Assembly (NCBI GenBank): GCA_031292305.1
Contig: JARLHJ010000046.1
Location: forward strand, 22,997 to 86,996
Length of the DNA stretch: 64,000 nucleotides
Direction of reading: 5' to 3'
Origin: Candidatus Babeliales bacterium
GTDB taxonomy: Bacteria > Babelota > Babeliae > Babelales > JABDEC01
The notes below the pieces were generated by a model. It was not told the DNA's origin and ran no database searches. It saw nothing but the letters and a program-made list of their open reading frames with translations. Positions 46,555-60,790 of the stretch are shown piece after piece. The stretch's first letter is position 1; each line of letters starts with the position of its first letter. The translations under genes and the position numbers were made by a program.

Positions 46555-46595
46555 AAAAAAGGAACCTCAGTTTTAATATTGAGGTTCCTTTTTTT
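46555..46595 (+). terminator. Terminator after the 45125 gene
   Basis: AAGGAACCTCA (46559-46569) pairs with TGAGGTTCCTT (46580-46590), 10-nt loop, continued by T5 and preceded by A4. Confidence 0.9.
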
Positions 46596-46685
46596 ATTAA
46601 ACTTATAAAAAACCATTTACTTATAAAATATTAATATATTATTCCTGGTATAGAGATATAAAAAATTTATAAGGAATTAATATTA

Positions 46686-47732
46686 ATGAATAAACCAATA
46701 ATTATCGGTGCTGGCATTGCTGGGTTAAGCGCAGCTAATCATTTAGTTGATAATAATATTGCACCTATAATTATTGAAGCTGATATTATCGGACGTCAAA
46801 AAGTTTGTGGTGAATTTTTTTCACCTGAAGCAATACCCTTTTTACAGGAATGGGGGGTACCTTTAATTTATATCAATAAAGCTAATTTTTATACACCTAG
46901 TTTTAATTATGCATTTGATCTACCCCAACCTGCAGGCAGCGTGTCTAGAAATATTTCTGAAACTTTTCTTGCGCAACGCGCAATAAATAAAGGTGCGCAA
47001 ATTTATACTAATACTATGGTTACTAATATTATTCCTGCACAAGACCGTAATGACATACATTATGTAAAACTTTCTACAGGACAAATTATAGAAACTAATA
47101 AATTAATTATTGCCACAGGCAAAATACCTTCTTGGAATACTCCTAAAAAAATTCCCAATTATATTGGTTTTAAAGCACACTTTACAAATGTAGATATTGC
47201 AAATGAACTTCATATGTTTATGACTACAGGTGCTTATATGGGCGTCACTTATATTGATGATAAAACAATTAATATATGTTGCTTAGCTCAAAAAAATTTA
47301 GTTGATAAGTACCAAACCAACACTGATTTTTTAGAACAATTTATAAAAAAATACCATATATTAGAAAACTTAAATACCTCAACACAATTACTAGATTGGA
47401 TAACTGTTAGCGTGCCAAATTTTGGCAAAAAAATTATACCAAATTGGCCAAACACATACTTTGTTGGTGATGCAGCTGCAACCATTTTTCCAGCATCTGG
47501 TAATGGACTTACAATGGGTTTAACTTCTGGTATTATGGCAGCAGAACACATTATTAATAATATGCAAAATGATTTTAAGAAACAATGGAACTCACGCTAC
47601 CAAAACAGATTACACTATGCAAAAATATTAAATTCTTTATTTATGAACCCTACTTATGCAACCATTGGTTTTAAAATGGCAGATAAGCTACCTTTTATTT
47701 CTAAAACATTTTTTAAATTAACTAGGGAATAA
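46686..47732 (+). CDS. FAD-dependent oxidoreductase, geranylgeranyl-reductase/aromatic-hydroxylase-like (348 aa)
   Basis: The N-terminal dinucleotide fold IIIGAGIAGLSAANHL binds FAD. VCGEFFSPEAI matches the C-G-G/E-x-x-S-P-x-A loop of the geranylgeranyl-reductase branch of group A flavoproteins. The second FAD motif is FVGDAAATIFPASGNGLTMG. Such enzymes hydroxylate aromatic rings or reduce prenyl chains. Enzymes of this type often sit beside type III PKS genes and oxidise the resorcinol to a quinone or hydroxyquinone; that role is inferred. First gene of a tight three-gene unit (gaps of 2 and 1 nt). Confidence 0.82.
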   Translation: MNKPIIIGAGIAGLSAANHLVDNNIAPIIIEADIIGRQKVCGEFFSPEAIPFLQEWGVPLIYINKANFYTPSFNYAFDLPQPAGSVSRNISETFLAQRAINKGAQIYTNTMVTNIIPAQDRNDIHYVKLSTGQIIETNKLIIATGKIPSWNTPKKIPNYIGFKAHFTNVDIANELHMFMTTGAYMGVTYIDDKTINICCLAQKNLVDKYQTNTDFLEQFIKKYHILENLNTSTQLLDWITVSVPNFGKKIIPNWPNTYFVGDAAATIFPASGNGLTMGLTSGIMAAEHIINNMQNDFKKQWNSRYQNRLHYAKILNSLFMNPTYATIGFKMADKLPFISKTFFKLTRE

Positions 47733-47734
47733 AA

Positions 47735-48469
47735 ATGCAAAAATTATCAATATTAGAGCTAAAGAAATGTTTTACAACTACCACAAATAAAAGAAACTAT
47801 AATAATGCATTATTTACTTTAATTGCACACAAATATGATTGGTCAACTCGACTATTATCATTCGGTCGTGACCAAAGTTGGAAGCATAATTTAATTAAAC
47901 ATTTACCTAACATTCAAAAGCCTGTTTGTTTAGATATTGCATGTGGAACTGGTGATATTACATTTAAGATCGCGCAAAGATATACAAATTCAAAAATATT
48001 TGGTTTAGATATAACTAAAGAAATGATCAAACTTGCAACAGCAAATAATAGATTCTCTAACGTTTCTTTTGTTTGCCAAGACATGTCTAGTACTAAATTT
48101 GATAATAATAAATTTGATATAATAACAGGCAGTTATGCTCTACGCAATGCTTCTGATTTACACAAAACCTTATGTGAATTAAAGCGCATTTTAAAACCTG
48201 GTGGAACTTTAGCCGTATTAGATTTTTCTAAATTCGATAATAAATTAGCACAAAAATTCCAATATTATTTGCTTTTGTATTGGGGATACTTATGGGGTGT
48301 TATTTTACATACGAATCATACTACTTATGGATATATCGCAGAAAGTTTACGCCACTTTCCCTCAAAAAATGAACTTAATCTATTACTACAACAATATGAT
48401 TTTGAAATCACAAAAAAACAAAGCTTTTTCTTTGGTATGATACAAGTACTTATAATTAAGAAAAATTAA
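47735..48469 (+). CDS. UbiE/MenG-type SAM methyltransferase (244 aa)
   Basis: Motif I is VCLDIACGTGDITFKIA. The family signature GSYALRNASDLHKTLCELKR followed by ILKPGGTLAVLDFSKF is that of UbiE/COQ5, which C-methylates quinone rings. A classic UbiE would serve menaquinone or ubiquinone. Here it is flanked by two flavoproteins 6 kb from a type III PKS, so methylation of the polyketide-derived phenol or quinone is equally plausible. The start is 2 nt after the preceding stop; translation is probably coupled. Confidence 0.85.
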   Translation: MQKLSILELKKCFTTTTNKRNYNNALFTLIAHKYDWSTRLLSFGRDQSWKHNLIKHLPNIQKPVCLDIACGTGDITFKIAQRYTNSKIFGLDITKEMIKLATANNRFSNVSFVCQDMSSTKFDNNKFDIITGSYALRNASDLHKTLCELKRILKPGGTLAVLDFSKFDNKLAQKFQYYLLLYWGYLWGVILHTNHTTYGYIAESLRHFPSKNELNLLLQQYDFEITKKQSFFFGMIQVLIIKKN

Positions 48470-48470
48470 T

Positions 48471-51910
<3,440 letters not shown>

Positions 51911-51929
51911 AAATTTTTATAACTTTCTT

Positions 51930-51967
51930 ATAAGCGGGTGAATTTTATTCACCCGCTTATATTTTTT
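51930..51967 (+). terminator. Terminator after the 49832 gene
   Basis: ATAAGCGGGTGAAT (51930-51943) pairs perfectly with ATTCACCCGCTTAT (51947-51960), 3-nt loop, followed by T6. Confidence 0.9.
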
Positions 51968-52011
51968 ATTTTCTAAATTTATATGTTTAAATAATTTCTT
52001 GTTGCTTAAAA

Positions 52012-53232
<1,221 letters not shown>

Positions 53233-53250
53233 TTTTCAAAAGGATAAAAA

Positions 53251-54492
53251 ATGAAACAAACATATTATATTTCAGCATTTATTATGGTGCAATTTTTCAA
53301 TTGCAATCAAATTTATGGAAATATTGAAAATTTTAATAAAGAATTAATAGATCACAAAAATGATATTAATATTAAACGAGATATTTTTACTAATGCTGCC
53401 TGTAAGAAATTTGAAAATAACGCAACTGGTGCCACCGGATCCACCGGACCAAGAGGCAAACCAGGGCTTAAAGGCGAAACAGGAATTTGCATTTGCACAG
53501 GTAGTACAGGAGCCAGGGCTGGAAGTACAGGACAAGGCCCAACAGGAATTACGGGCATAACTGGTGCCACTGGATCAACCGGATCTAGAGGTTTACAAGG
53601 ATTGACAGGTAACACTGGCAATAATGGTTTTACTGGTAAAACTGGAAATACTGGAATAACTGGATCTTCTGGATTAACTGGCAACACAGGTGCAACAGGT
53701 AATTCTGGAATTAACGGTTCAACAGGATTTACGGGCATTAGTGGAATTACAGGCGATACCGGTGCAACTGGAATAACAGGTAATACAGGATTTACAGGAA
53801 TAACAGGTAATACAGGTGTTGGGACGACAGGCTTTACTGGAGCTACTGGATTTCCGGGGATTTTTGGCAATATTGGAAGAAATGGAGCTACAGGTTTTAC
53901 TGGTGATACTGGGATAACTGGTACTACTGGCTTTACGGGTGCTACTGGCGATACTGGTATTAATAATATTACTACTGGTGCAACGGGACCTACTTATCCG
54001 AGCTCAAATTATATGACTTTAGCGAATGATTCCAGCGGCGTCCAGCAATCTATTGCAGTTGGAACAGGAGGAACACCTTTAGTTTTTTCTCAAGGAACAC
54101 CTACACCAAATAGTGGGTGGTCACACTTTGGAGGAACTTCAATCATCACGCCACCTTCAAGTGTTCCTAGTGGAAGCGCGGGGATTTATCAAATGTCTTA
54201 TCGCGTTCTTCTACAAAATACTACCGGAAGTCCTATAAACGTTACTCTTTTTTTAAGTGCTACTGTTGGATTTCCACCTCCTTCTCCTCTTTATGATAGC
54301 GCTTTAGTAGTAACAATACCTGCTAATTCTTTTAGAGTTTGTTCAAATACATTTTTGAATACAACACCTCTACCCTTAACTCTTCGTCTGATGGGATTTT
54401 CAAGTGCAACGGGTATAGTAGTTCCACAAATTACTCCTCCAGGAGGATTTGCTGGTAATAATATTATTTTTCAAGCTATTTTAATAAGCTAA
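53251..54492 (+). CDS. Collagen-like protein with C-terminal jelly-roll domain, tandem paralogue (413 aa)
   Basis: A signal peptide is followed by the family motif [18 protein letters not shown], a Gly-X-Thr collagen region (about 58-245) with a minimal Cys element ([12 protein letters not shown]), and a head domain parallel to the 52063 protein: [52 protein letters not shown]. The two tails align along their full length. An AAAGGA site follows the preceding stop, so both proteins may be made together and form mixed trimers. Confidence 0.8.
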   Translation: MKQTYYISAFIMVQFFNCNQIYGNIENFNKELIDHKNDINIKRDIFTNAACKKFENNATGATGSTGPRGKPGLKGETGICICTGSTGARAGSTGQGPTGITGITGATGSTGSRGLQGLTGNTGNNGFTGKTGNTGITGSSGLTGNTGATGNSGINGSTGFTGISGITGDTGATGITGNTGFTGITGNTGVGTTGFTGATGFPGIFGNIGRNGATGFTGDTGITGTTGFTGATGDTGINNITTGATGPTYPSSNYMTLANDSSGVQQSIAVGTGGTPLVFSQGTPTPNSGWSHFGGTSIITPPSSVPSGSAGIYQMSYRVLLQNTTGSPINVTLFLSATVGFPPPSPLYDSALVVTIPANSFRVCSNTFLNTTPLPLTLRLMGFSSATGIVVPQITPPGGFAGNNIIFQAILIS

Positions 54493-54500
54493 ATTAATAG

Positions 54501-54527
54501 AGATCCCTATTTAAATAATAGGGATCT
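54501..54527 (+). terminator. Terminator-like hairpin after the tandem jelly-roll genes
   Basis: AGATCCCTATT (54501-54511) pairs with AATAGGGATCT (54517-54527) around 5 nt; weak T content after it. Confidence 0.6.
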
Positions 54528-54590
54528 AACTTTACATAATTGGAATGTAAAAATTATACGTTATTAAAAGTATTAAAACCCTTTATTTTA

Positions 54591-54606
54591 AACCTAAATT
54601 TAGGTT
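54591..54606. promoter_or_regulatory. Perfect 16-bp palindrome upstream of clpB
   Basis: AACCTAAATTTAGGTT, centred 33 nt before the clpB start and followed by TATAAT at 54611. A candidate operator for a dimeric repressor, or a short leader hairpin. Not a CIRCE element, whose arms are TTAGCACTC/GAGTGCTAA. Confidence 0.4.
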
Positions 54607-54631
54607 AAACTATAATAAAGGAGTAAAAATT

Positions 54632-57217
54632 ATGAATTTAGAAAATTTTACCACAGCAGCACAAGAACTAATCAATAAAGCAATACAAATAGCACAAAGC
54701 TATAAAAGCCCTGTTTTTAACCCTATTCATACCTTAAAGGCGGGTTTAGAAGATAGCTTTTGTTTAAGCTTTTTTAATAACTTAAAATTAGATACTAAAA
54801 CTTTAATTACCTTAATTAATACTGAATTAGAAAAAATGCCAAAAATTGAAGGCGGGCAAATTGGCATGGATAATGCCATGCAAGAATTCTTTAATGATTT
54901 AAAAAAAATAGCAGATAACTTAGGCGATAGTTATATAAGCCTTGAAGCTTTTATATTAGGCTGGGCAACTACTAAACATTTACCTGAAAAAATTAAAGAT
55001 TTTTTTAAATCACAGGGTTTTACCAAAGATAAAATTTCAGAACAGATTAAGGTAATGAGAAAAGGAAAAACAGTTAAAGAAAAAGGCGCAGAATCCAAAT
55101 ATGAAATTTTAGAACGTTTTACACGTGATTTTACAAAATTAGCCGCACAAGGAAAACTAGATCCAGTAATTGGGCGAGACCAAGAGATTAGACGAGTAAT
55201 ACAAATTCTTTCACGTAGAACAAAAAATAATCCTGTTTTAATTGGTGATCCGGGCGTTGGTAAAACTGCAATTGTTGAAGGTATTGCACAACGCATTGTA
55301 AATAAAGATGTACCTGAAAATTTACAAAATAGTAAAATTCTTTCTTTGGATTTAGGACTCTTAATTGCCGGTGCTAAATACCAAGGTGAATTTGAAGATA
55401 GACTAAAAGGTGTATTAAAAGAAATTGAAGATTCACAAGAAACTTTAATACTATTCATAGACGAGCTGCACATGTTAGTAGGCGCAGGTGCCACAGGTGG
55501 CGGCATGGATGCTTCAAATTTATTAAAACCTGCACTTGCACGGGGTGACTTTCATTGTATTGGCGCTACAACATTAGCTGAATATAAAAAATATATAGAA
55601 AAAGATGCAGCATTAGAAAGACGTTTTCAAAAAGTTTTAGTAGAAGAACCTACTATTGAAGATACAATTTCTATTTTGCGCGGACTTAAAGAAAAATATG
55701 AATTGCACCACGGGATACGGATTAAAGATCAAGCACTTGTAGCTGCAGCAAAATTAGCAGCACGACATATCACCGATAGGTTCTTACCAGATAAAGCAAT
55801 TGATTTAGTAGACGAGGCAGCTTCTATGGTTAAGATGGCCATTAGCTCTCGACCTGAAGAGATAGATCAGCTAGAACGCAAAATTAACCAATTAGAAATT
55901 GAGAAATTAGCATTAAATAAAGAAAAATCTATTGAAACAAATTCAACAAAAGAAGCAACAATTAAACGTCTTGCAGACTTAGAAAAAGAATTAGCGAATT
56001 TAAAAGAAAAATACCAAATTTATTTAAACCAATGGAAAACTGCAAAGGCGCCATTAGAAAAGATAAATAAATTAAAAGAACAAATAGAACAAGCAAATAT
56101 CAAATACCAACTTGCTGAACGTGATGGCGATTTTGCAAAAGCTTCAGAAATTAAATACGGTACTTTAGTAAAATTAGAAAATGAGATTGCACGTGAACAA
56201 GAAAAGTTAAAGAGCGTTGACAATCAGCACTTAGTAAAAGATGTTGTCGATGAACAAGATATTGCAATAGTATTATCACGCTGGACAAAAATACCAGTAG
56301 ATAAACTTACAGAAAGTGAAAAAGAAAAAATATTGCATATGGATGAGATTCTTAAAAAACGTGTAATTGGCCAAGATGAAGCTATAGAAAAAATTACTGA
56401 AGCAATCCAAGCACATCGTGCTGGTTTAACTGACCCTAATAAACCAATAGGTTCGTTCCTATTTTTAGGGCCCACAGGCGTTGGTAAAACTGAAGTTGCA
56501 AAAACATTAGCCGATTTTTTATTTGATGACCCAAATCATTTAATAAGAATTGATATGTCAGAGTATATGGAAAAACATTCTGTTGCCAGACTTATCGGTT
56601 CACCTCCGGGTTATGTTGGTCATGAAGAAGGCGGACAATTAACTGAAGCTGTCAGACGTAACCCATACAGTGTAGTTTTATTTGATGAAATTGAAAAAGC
56701 ACATCCTGACGTCTTTAATATATTTTTACAAATATTAGACGAAGGTCATTTAACGGATGGACAAGGACGTAAAGTATCTTTTAAAAATTGTATTTTAATT
56801 ATGACTTCGAATATAGGGTCTCAAATAATTTTAGAAGCTGGTAAACTTACAGACAAAGTAAAAAATCAAATAGAAGATATATTGCACAAAACATTCAGAC
56901 CAGAATTCTTAAATAGAATAGACCAAATAGTATTCTTTAAAATGCTTAATGAAAATGATGTTGAACGTATTACACAAATTCATATTAATGCATTAAAAAA
57001 CAAATTAGAACGTGAACGTAATATTGAATTAAATATATCTAATGAAGTTATTGGATATATTGCAGAACTGGGATATGAAAAAGAATTTGGCGCAAGGCCA
57101 TTAAAACGCGCGATACAACAATATATTATTGTACCATTATCTAAATATTTAATTCAAAATGGTGATGTAAAGAAAATTGATTTAGTGTTAAAAGATAAGA
57201 AAATAACCGTTACTTAA
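54632..57217 (+). CDS. clpB: ATP-dependent disaggregase ClpB
   Basis: A Hsp100 chaperone that threads aggregated proteins through its hexamer with DnaK. It has an N-terminal Clp repeat domain (1-150), NBD1 with GDPGVGKTA and sensor LIAGAKYQGEFEDRLK, and the coiled-coil middle domain (about 410-530) that distinguishes ClpB from ClpA/ClpC. NBD2 follows with GPTGVGKTEVAK, DMSEYMEKHSVARLIG, YVGHEEGGQLTEAVRR and a FGARPLKRAIQ sensor 2. Length 861 is standard. AAAGGAG lies upstream of the ATG. A palindrome at 54591 may control it. It is embedded among the coat genes without obvious functional tie. Confidence 0.96.
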   Translation: MNLENFTTAAQELINKAIQIAQSYKSPVFNPIHTLKAGLEDSFCLSFFNNLKLDTKTLITLINTELEKMPKIEGGQIGMDNAMQEFFNDLKKIADNLGDSYISLEAFILGWATTKHLPEKIKDFFKSQGFTKDKISEQIKVMRKGKTVKEKGAESKYEILERFTRDFTKLAAQGKLDPVIGRDQEIRRVIQILSRRTKNNPVLIGDPGVGKTAIVEGIAQRIVNKDVPENLQNSKILSLDLGLLIAGAKYQGEFEDRLKGVLKEIEDSQETLILFIDELHMLVGAGATGGGMDASNLLKPALARGDFHCIGATTLAEYKKYIEKDAALERRFQKVLVEEPTIEDTISILRGLKEKYELHHGIRIKDQALVAAAKLAARHITDRFLPDKAIDLVDEAASMVKMAISSRPEEIDQLERKINQLEIEKLALNKEKSIETNSTKEATIKRLADLEKELANLKEKYQIYLNQWKTAKAPLEKINKLKEQIEQANIKYQLAERDGDFAKASEIKYGTLVKLENEIAREQEKLKSVDNQHLVKDVVDEQDIAIVLSRWTKIPVDKLTESEKEKILHMDEILKKRVIGQDEAIEKITEAIQAHRAGLTDPNKPIGSFLFLGPTGVGKTEVAKTLADFLFDDPNHLIRIDMSEYMEKHSVARLIGSPPGYVGHEEGGQLTEAVRRNPYSVVLFDEIEKAHPDVFNIFLQILDEGHLTDGQGRKVSFKNCILIMTSNIGSQIILEAGKLTDKVKNQIEDILHKTFRPEFLNRIDQIVFFKMLNENDVERITQIHINALKNKLERERNIELNISNEVIGYIAELGYEKEFGARPLKRAIQQYIIVPLSKYLIQNGDVKKIDLVLKDKKITVT

Positions 57218-57228
57218 AATATTTTTCA

Positions 57229-57258
57229 TTGTTTTTCTTTAAAGAATTTAGTAAGAAT
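57229..57258 (+). promoter_or_regulatory. Shared collagen-regulon promoter-like element, copy 6
   Basis: TTG at 57229, TTTTTCTTTAAAGAA, AGTAA at +21 and T four bases on; 29 nt before the ATG of the 57287 gene and just after the clpB stop. Confidence 0.45.
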
Positions 57259-57286
57259 AGACTAGAAATCTAACTAAAGGAAGATA

Positions 57287-58510
57287 ATGAAAAAAAATAC
57301 ACTTCAAGCTATGAGTCTAATCTTATTAATGAATATTAATTTTAATTTAATTTCTAAAATTTCTAAACAGAAATTAAATGAACAAGAATTAGAAGTTGTA
57401 AAACTAAATAATCTAATTAATAAAAGACTAACTCGCGATACGTTTACTAAATCTGTTGCACAAAATAATAATGCATGCTTGCCAGGTAATACAGGTGCAA
57501 CTGGTGCACAAGGTAAGCAAGGCAAGCAAGGAAAACAAGGTCCAAAAGGTGCAACCGGAGTTTGTACTAATTGTCCAACAGGCAGTACCGGTGGACGTGC
57601 AGCATGCACAATTGGTGGCGGTTGCCCATCAGGTATGACATGCGTGGGTGGTCAATGTTTCCCTTTAAGTTTAAAAGGTAATACAGGGGCTACTGGTAAT
57701 ACTGGTGCCAGAGGTCTAAAAGGTAATACCGGTTCTAATGGTTTAAATGGTAACACTGGTGCTACTGGAATAACTGGTAATACAGGGTTAACCGGGTCGA
57801 CTGGAAACACTGGCTTTACAGGTTTAACAGGTAATGCCGGAGTTACAGGAAACACTGGTGCAACGGGATCGGGCAATACAGGATTTACTGGAGGAACTGG
57901 ACGCACTGGTTTAACAGGCTCTACAGGTTTAACAGGAAACACAGGAAATACCGGGTTTACGGGAATAACGGGTTTTACAGGAACTACCGGTTTTACAGGC
58001 GCAATTGGTAACACAGGTTTGACTGGCATAACTGGCATTACTGGTAATACAGGTGATACGGGAATAACCGGATCTACAGGCGCTTCCGGCTCATTTGCAG
58101 GAATAAATTACTTAAATGTGGCTAACACTAGTGGTTTTACGGTAACTGGTGGAACATCCAATATGCCTGTTGATTTTGATACTCAATTTGAAAGAAATGG
58201 TTGGGGAAATCCCACTTCTACTACATATACTGCGCCAGCAAATGGAAAATATTTAATCTCTTATTCTGTAATTGCTAGTGCTACCTCACCTGTAGTAATG
58301 ATTACGCAAATGCCTGGAATTGGAACTCGTTCACAACAAATTGTAACAGTTTCGCAAACTACCCCACTTTTAGATGTATCTCTTACATTTATAGCAACAC
58401 TTACTAGTGGTCAGTCCATAGGAATTAATATAACTGTATTTAGTGGTGGAGATGTGACTATTCCTAGTTCATTCCCTGGCGTAGTACTTACTGTAACACA
58501 AATTGCATAA
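57287..58510 (+). CDS. Collagen-like protein with C-terminal C1q/TNF-like domain (407 aa)
   Basis: An N-terminal hydrophobic stretch ([16 protein letters not shown] region) is followed by a coiled coil, the family motif [15 protein letters not shown] and collagen triplets with the full Cys module (CTNC ... CVGGQCFP). A long Gly-X-Thr stalk runs to about 268. The head of ~135 residues is [66 protein letters not shown], which fits the C1q/TNF/BclA-like jelly roll and resembles the stand-alone 40596 protein. Trimeric surface fibre likely. AAAGGA lies upstream of the ATG. Confidence 0.83.
   Translation: MKKNTLQAMSLILLMNINFNLISKISKQKLNEQELEVVKLNNLINKRLTRDTFTKSVAQNNNACLPGNTGATGAQGKQGKQGKQGPKGATGVCTNCPTGSTGGRAACTIGGGCPSGMTCVGGQCFPLSLKGNTGATGNTGARGLKGNTGSNGLNGNTGATGITGNTGLTGSTGNTGFTGLTGNAGVTGNTGATGSGNTGFTGGTGRTGLTGSTGLTGNTGNTGFTGITGFTGTTGFTGAIGNTGLTGITGITGNTGDTGITGSTGASGSFAGINYLNVANTSGFTVTGGTSNMPVDFDTQFERNGWGNPTSTTYTAPANGKYLISYSVIASATSPVVMITQMPGIGTRSQQIVTVSQTTPLLDVSLTFIATLTSGQSIGINITVFSGGDVTIPSSFPGVVLTVTQIA
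57521..57664 (+). repeat. Near-identical 144-bp Cys-module block, copy 3
   Basis: Matches 38531-38674 and, over a longer stretch, 50042-50310. Confidence 0.85.
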
Positions 58511-58534
58511 TAAAAATTAAGAAACTTTATAATT

Positions 58535-58580
58535 AAAAAAATACCTTTCTTAGCATAAAAACTAAGAAAGGTATTTTTTT
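58535..58580. terminator. Strong bidirectional terminator at the end of the collagen region
   Basis: AAAAAATACCTTTCTTAG and CTAAGAAAGGTATTTTTT (ending at 58580) form a long perfect stem around an 8-nt loop, with A and T runs at the ends. The following stretch to 58761 shows no gene. Confidence 0.9.
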
Positions 58581-58761
58581 AATTTCTTTTTTTTAAATAA
58601 AAATATGAATAATTTAAATATTTCAAAAGTCTCATTAAAAAATTGGGTTGTGTTGTGATTATCTGAACTGATTAAAATTAAACCATTTTTGTGCTAATAA
58701 ATATTTGTCTATATTAATTAGCTTTAAATAAATTGATCAATAAACTACTACGCTACCATCT

Positions 58762-59319
58762 TTATTCTAAATTTCCTGGGATTACTCCATGAATTCCACG
58801 GTCTCTATTAATTTGACGTATTCTACACTTAGAAATTGTGAAATAATTAGATGGGCCTAATAATGAAACTCCAAATTCTTCTGCTTCCTCTAAAACTTGT
58901 TGATAATATTGCAGGGCAGTATCAAAATTGCTTTCAACGCCATAACCCTTAAAGAACAATTCACCAAGAAAAAACGGAGCATGCTGGTGATAAATACCTT
59001 CATAACTCAAAATATTTTCACAAATTTCTTTAATACGATCATATGCAGGACGTCTCTGCCAATAATAATAAACTATTAATTCTAATTGAGCTTCAATACG
59101 AACTTGCTCGCTAGAATTACGATCGCCAATAACTCTTTCGCAATTCCTGATAAGCTCAATATATCTTTCTTCTGCAGGTATTTCTTGTTCATTATTATGC
59201 TGAATCACCTGCTCATTATTATCATTAAAGGAATTATTTCGAGATAATTGTCGGTCATTGTTAGAACAATACAAAAAATTTATCACAAATAAAAATAGTA
59301 AAGATGTTCTTAAATGCAT
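58762..59319 (-). CDS. Exported Sel1-like repeat protein (185 aa)
   Basis: A signal peptide (MHLRTSLLFLFVINFLYCSN) is followed by an Asn/Gln-rich linker (NNSFNDNNEQVIQHNNEQE), then helices ending in one clear Sel1-like unit, APFFLGELFFKGYGVESNFDTALQYYQQVLEEA (positions about 116-148; the consensus A-x3-LG-x-x-x-x-G-x-G-V pattern). Sel1 repeats bind proteins and are common in effectors of amoeba-associated bacteria. The site before the ATG (TTGGATT) is weak. It lies downstream of the MYND gene cluster on the same strand, ~107 nt away. Confidence 0.72.
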   Translation of the reverse strand: MHLRTSLLFLFVINFLYCSNNDRQLSRNNSFNDNNEQVIQHNNEQEIPAEERYIELIRNCERVIGDRNSSEQVRIEAQLELIVYYYWQRRPAYDRIKEICENILSYEGIYHQHAPFFLGELFFKGYGVESNFDTALQYYQQVLEEAEEFGVSLLGPSNYFTISKCRIRQINRDRGIHGVIPGNLE

Positions 59320-59425
59320 AATATAAAATCCAATTAATTCAATTATAAAACAATATGTATTTGATTAATTAAGTGTAACAACAACATTACTTAAATCAAG
59401 AAGTTTATGTTACAGAAGCATGTTT

Positions 59426-60790
59426 TTATTGCATGATTGAATAGTCTTTTAAAACTAAGTTGTGCTTGCCAGTTATATAGTTGCAAATATTTTTATGAAA
59501 TTCCCAATCATATTTTTGGCATTTGGGACTACAGTAATGAACCTGTTTGCAGCCTGAACATTGTTTAAATGCTTTATCGTCTGATTTTTTATTACAAAAA
59601 TTACATTTATACACAATATTATCTATTTCATTTTTTTCTGTGGACTCATTTCTTGGGAATGCTTTATTTGGAAAATTAATAAATTTATTTATTAATTCAG
59701 GCATTAAACAAATCGCTTCATCTTTAATTTTGAATATTAATTGGCTTAAGAATCCCAATTTATTTTTATAATCGGAAGTAATTTTAAAATAATCTTTACC
59801 GTCTGGAGTTTTTCTATTGCAGGTATCAGATAATACATGCGTATAACCAATCTCTAAAGACATTTTCACTAATTTTTCAGCATGTGCATTACCGACAATA
59901 AAGATAGTTTTTGTATTTAATTCTTGATTTCTAATTAAAGTATTAAAAAACAATATGTCTGCAAACACAGCATCTGATTTAATCGACAAAAGATTTTTAA
60001 TTTCATTATATTTTTGCCAAGAATCTTCTAGGGTAGAACAGTTTTTAAATAAATCTATTAATATTTCTGCAAATGATTTGCTATCATTTTCATTCTTAAA
60101 TAAATTTATAATTTCTTGCAATGCCTTACCATACTTAATACAATATTTTTTTATAACATTCAGAAAGTTTGAATTATCATCTTCTAAAGATTTTAAAATA
60201 CTTTTTACTATAGAATAGTTTGTTTTAATTTTATTTATATATTGAGCAAGAGTTAAACTCGAATTAAGGATATGAGACCTAAAAGATAATTTAAATTGAT
60301 TAAAATTAAATCTTTGATTTTTTATTTGATCTGCTTTAGTCCATGAAAATATTTTTGTTTCAATTCCATAAAGAGTCCCATACAAAGCATCTGCCTCTTT
60401 ATTTCTAAATTCTATTGGGTGAAAATTAAGAATATTATTTTTAAATCGGGTTTTTGCTAATTCTAAAAACGTACCACCTTCGCCTTTAGCGTTAATTTCA
60501 AATTCAGCTAAAATTGATGAATTATCTTCAGTATTTTTACACATTTCAAATATTTGTTCATTTAATTCAATAAAACAATCTATTTTCTTATCTACTTGAT
60601 GCTTTTGAGTTTCTGCAATAAATAATCTTACAGAATCTCGATTGAAAGAATCTAATTCAACATTATGGGCGTCGCCAAGTATAAAAACTAATTTACCGTC
60701 TTTGACCAAAAGATCAAAAGAAATAAATGGCATTACCATTGATGGCATTAAACAAACTACTGTAATTATTAAAAGTTTTAATTTATTCAT
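59426..60790 (-). CDS. Exported GxxH-domain protein with C-terminal MYND zinc finger (454 aa)
   Basis: A signal peptide (1-22) is followed by a ~350-residue domain opening with VFILGDAHNVELD (GDAH at 39-42) and closing with IFIVGNAHAEKLV near 290. Two such GxxH motifs at the start and end of a domain recall TraB/TIKI and EreA-type metal-dependent hydrolases; this is inference only. Residues 396-436 form a complete MYND finger (C-x2-C-x11-C-x2-C-x5-C-x3-C-x7-H-x3-C), a eukaryotic protein-interaction module. Last of four coupled paralogues; its ATG overlaps the preceding stop by 8 nt. Confidence 0.8.
   Translation of the reverse strand: MNKLKLLIITVVCLMPSMVMPFISFDLLVKDGKLVFILGDAHNVELDSFNRDSVRLFIAETQKHQVDKKIDCFIELNEQIFEMCKNTEDNSSILAEFEINAKGEGGTFLELAKTRFKNNILNFHPIEFRNKEADALYGTLYGIETKIFSWTKADQIKNQRFNFNQFKLSFRSHILNSSLTLAQYINKIKTNYSIVKSILKSLEDDNSNFLNVIKKYCIKYGKALQEIINLFKNENDSKSFAEILIDLFKNCSTLEDSWQKYNEIKNLLSIKSDAVFADILFFNTLIRNQELNTKTIFIVGNAHAEKLVKMSLEIGYTHVLSDTCNRKTPDGKDYFKITSDYKNKLGFLSQLIFKIKDEAICLMPELINKFINFPNKAFPRNESTEKNEIDNIVYKCNFCNKKSDDKAFKQCSGCKQVHYCSPKCQKYDWEFHKNICNYITGKHNLVLKDYSIMQ

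Noticed and set aside
54931..55506. Minus-strand 191-codon frame inside clpB
   Set aside because: Shadow of a strongly conserved coding gene; no supporting signals.
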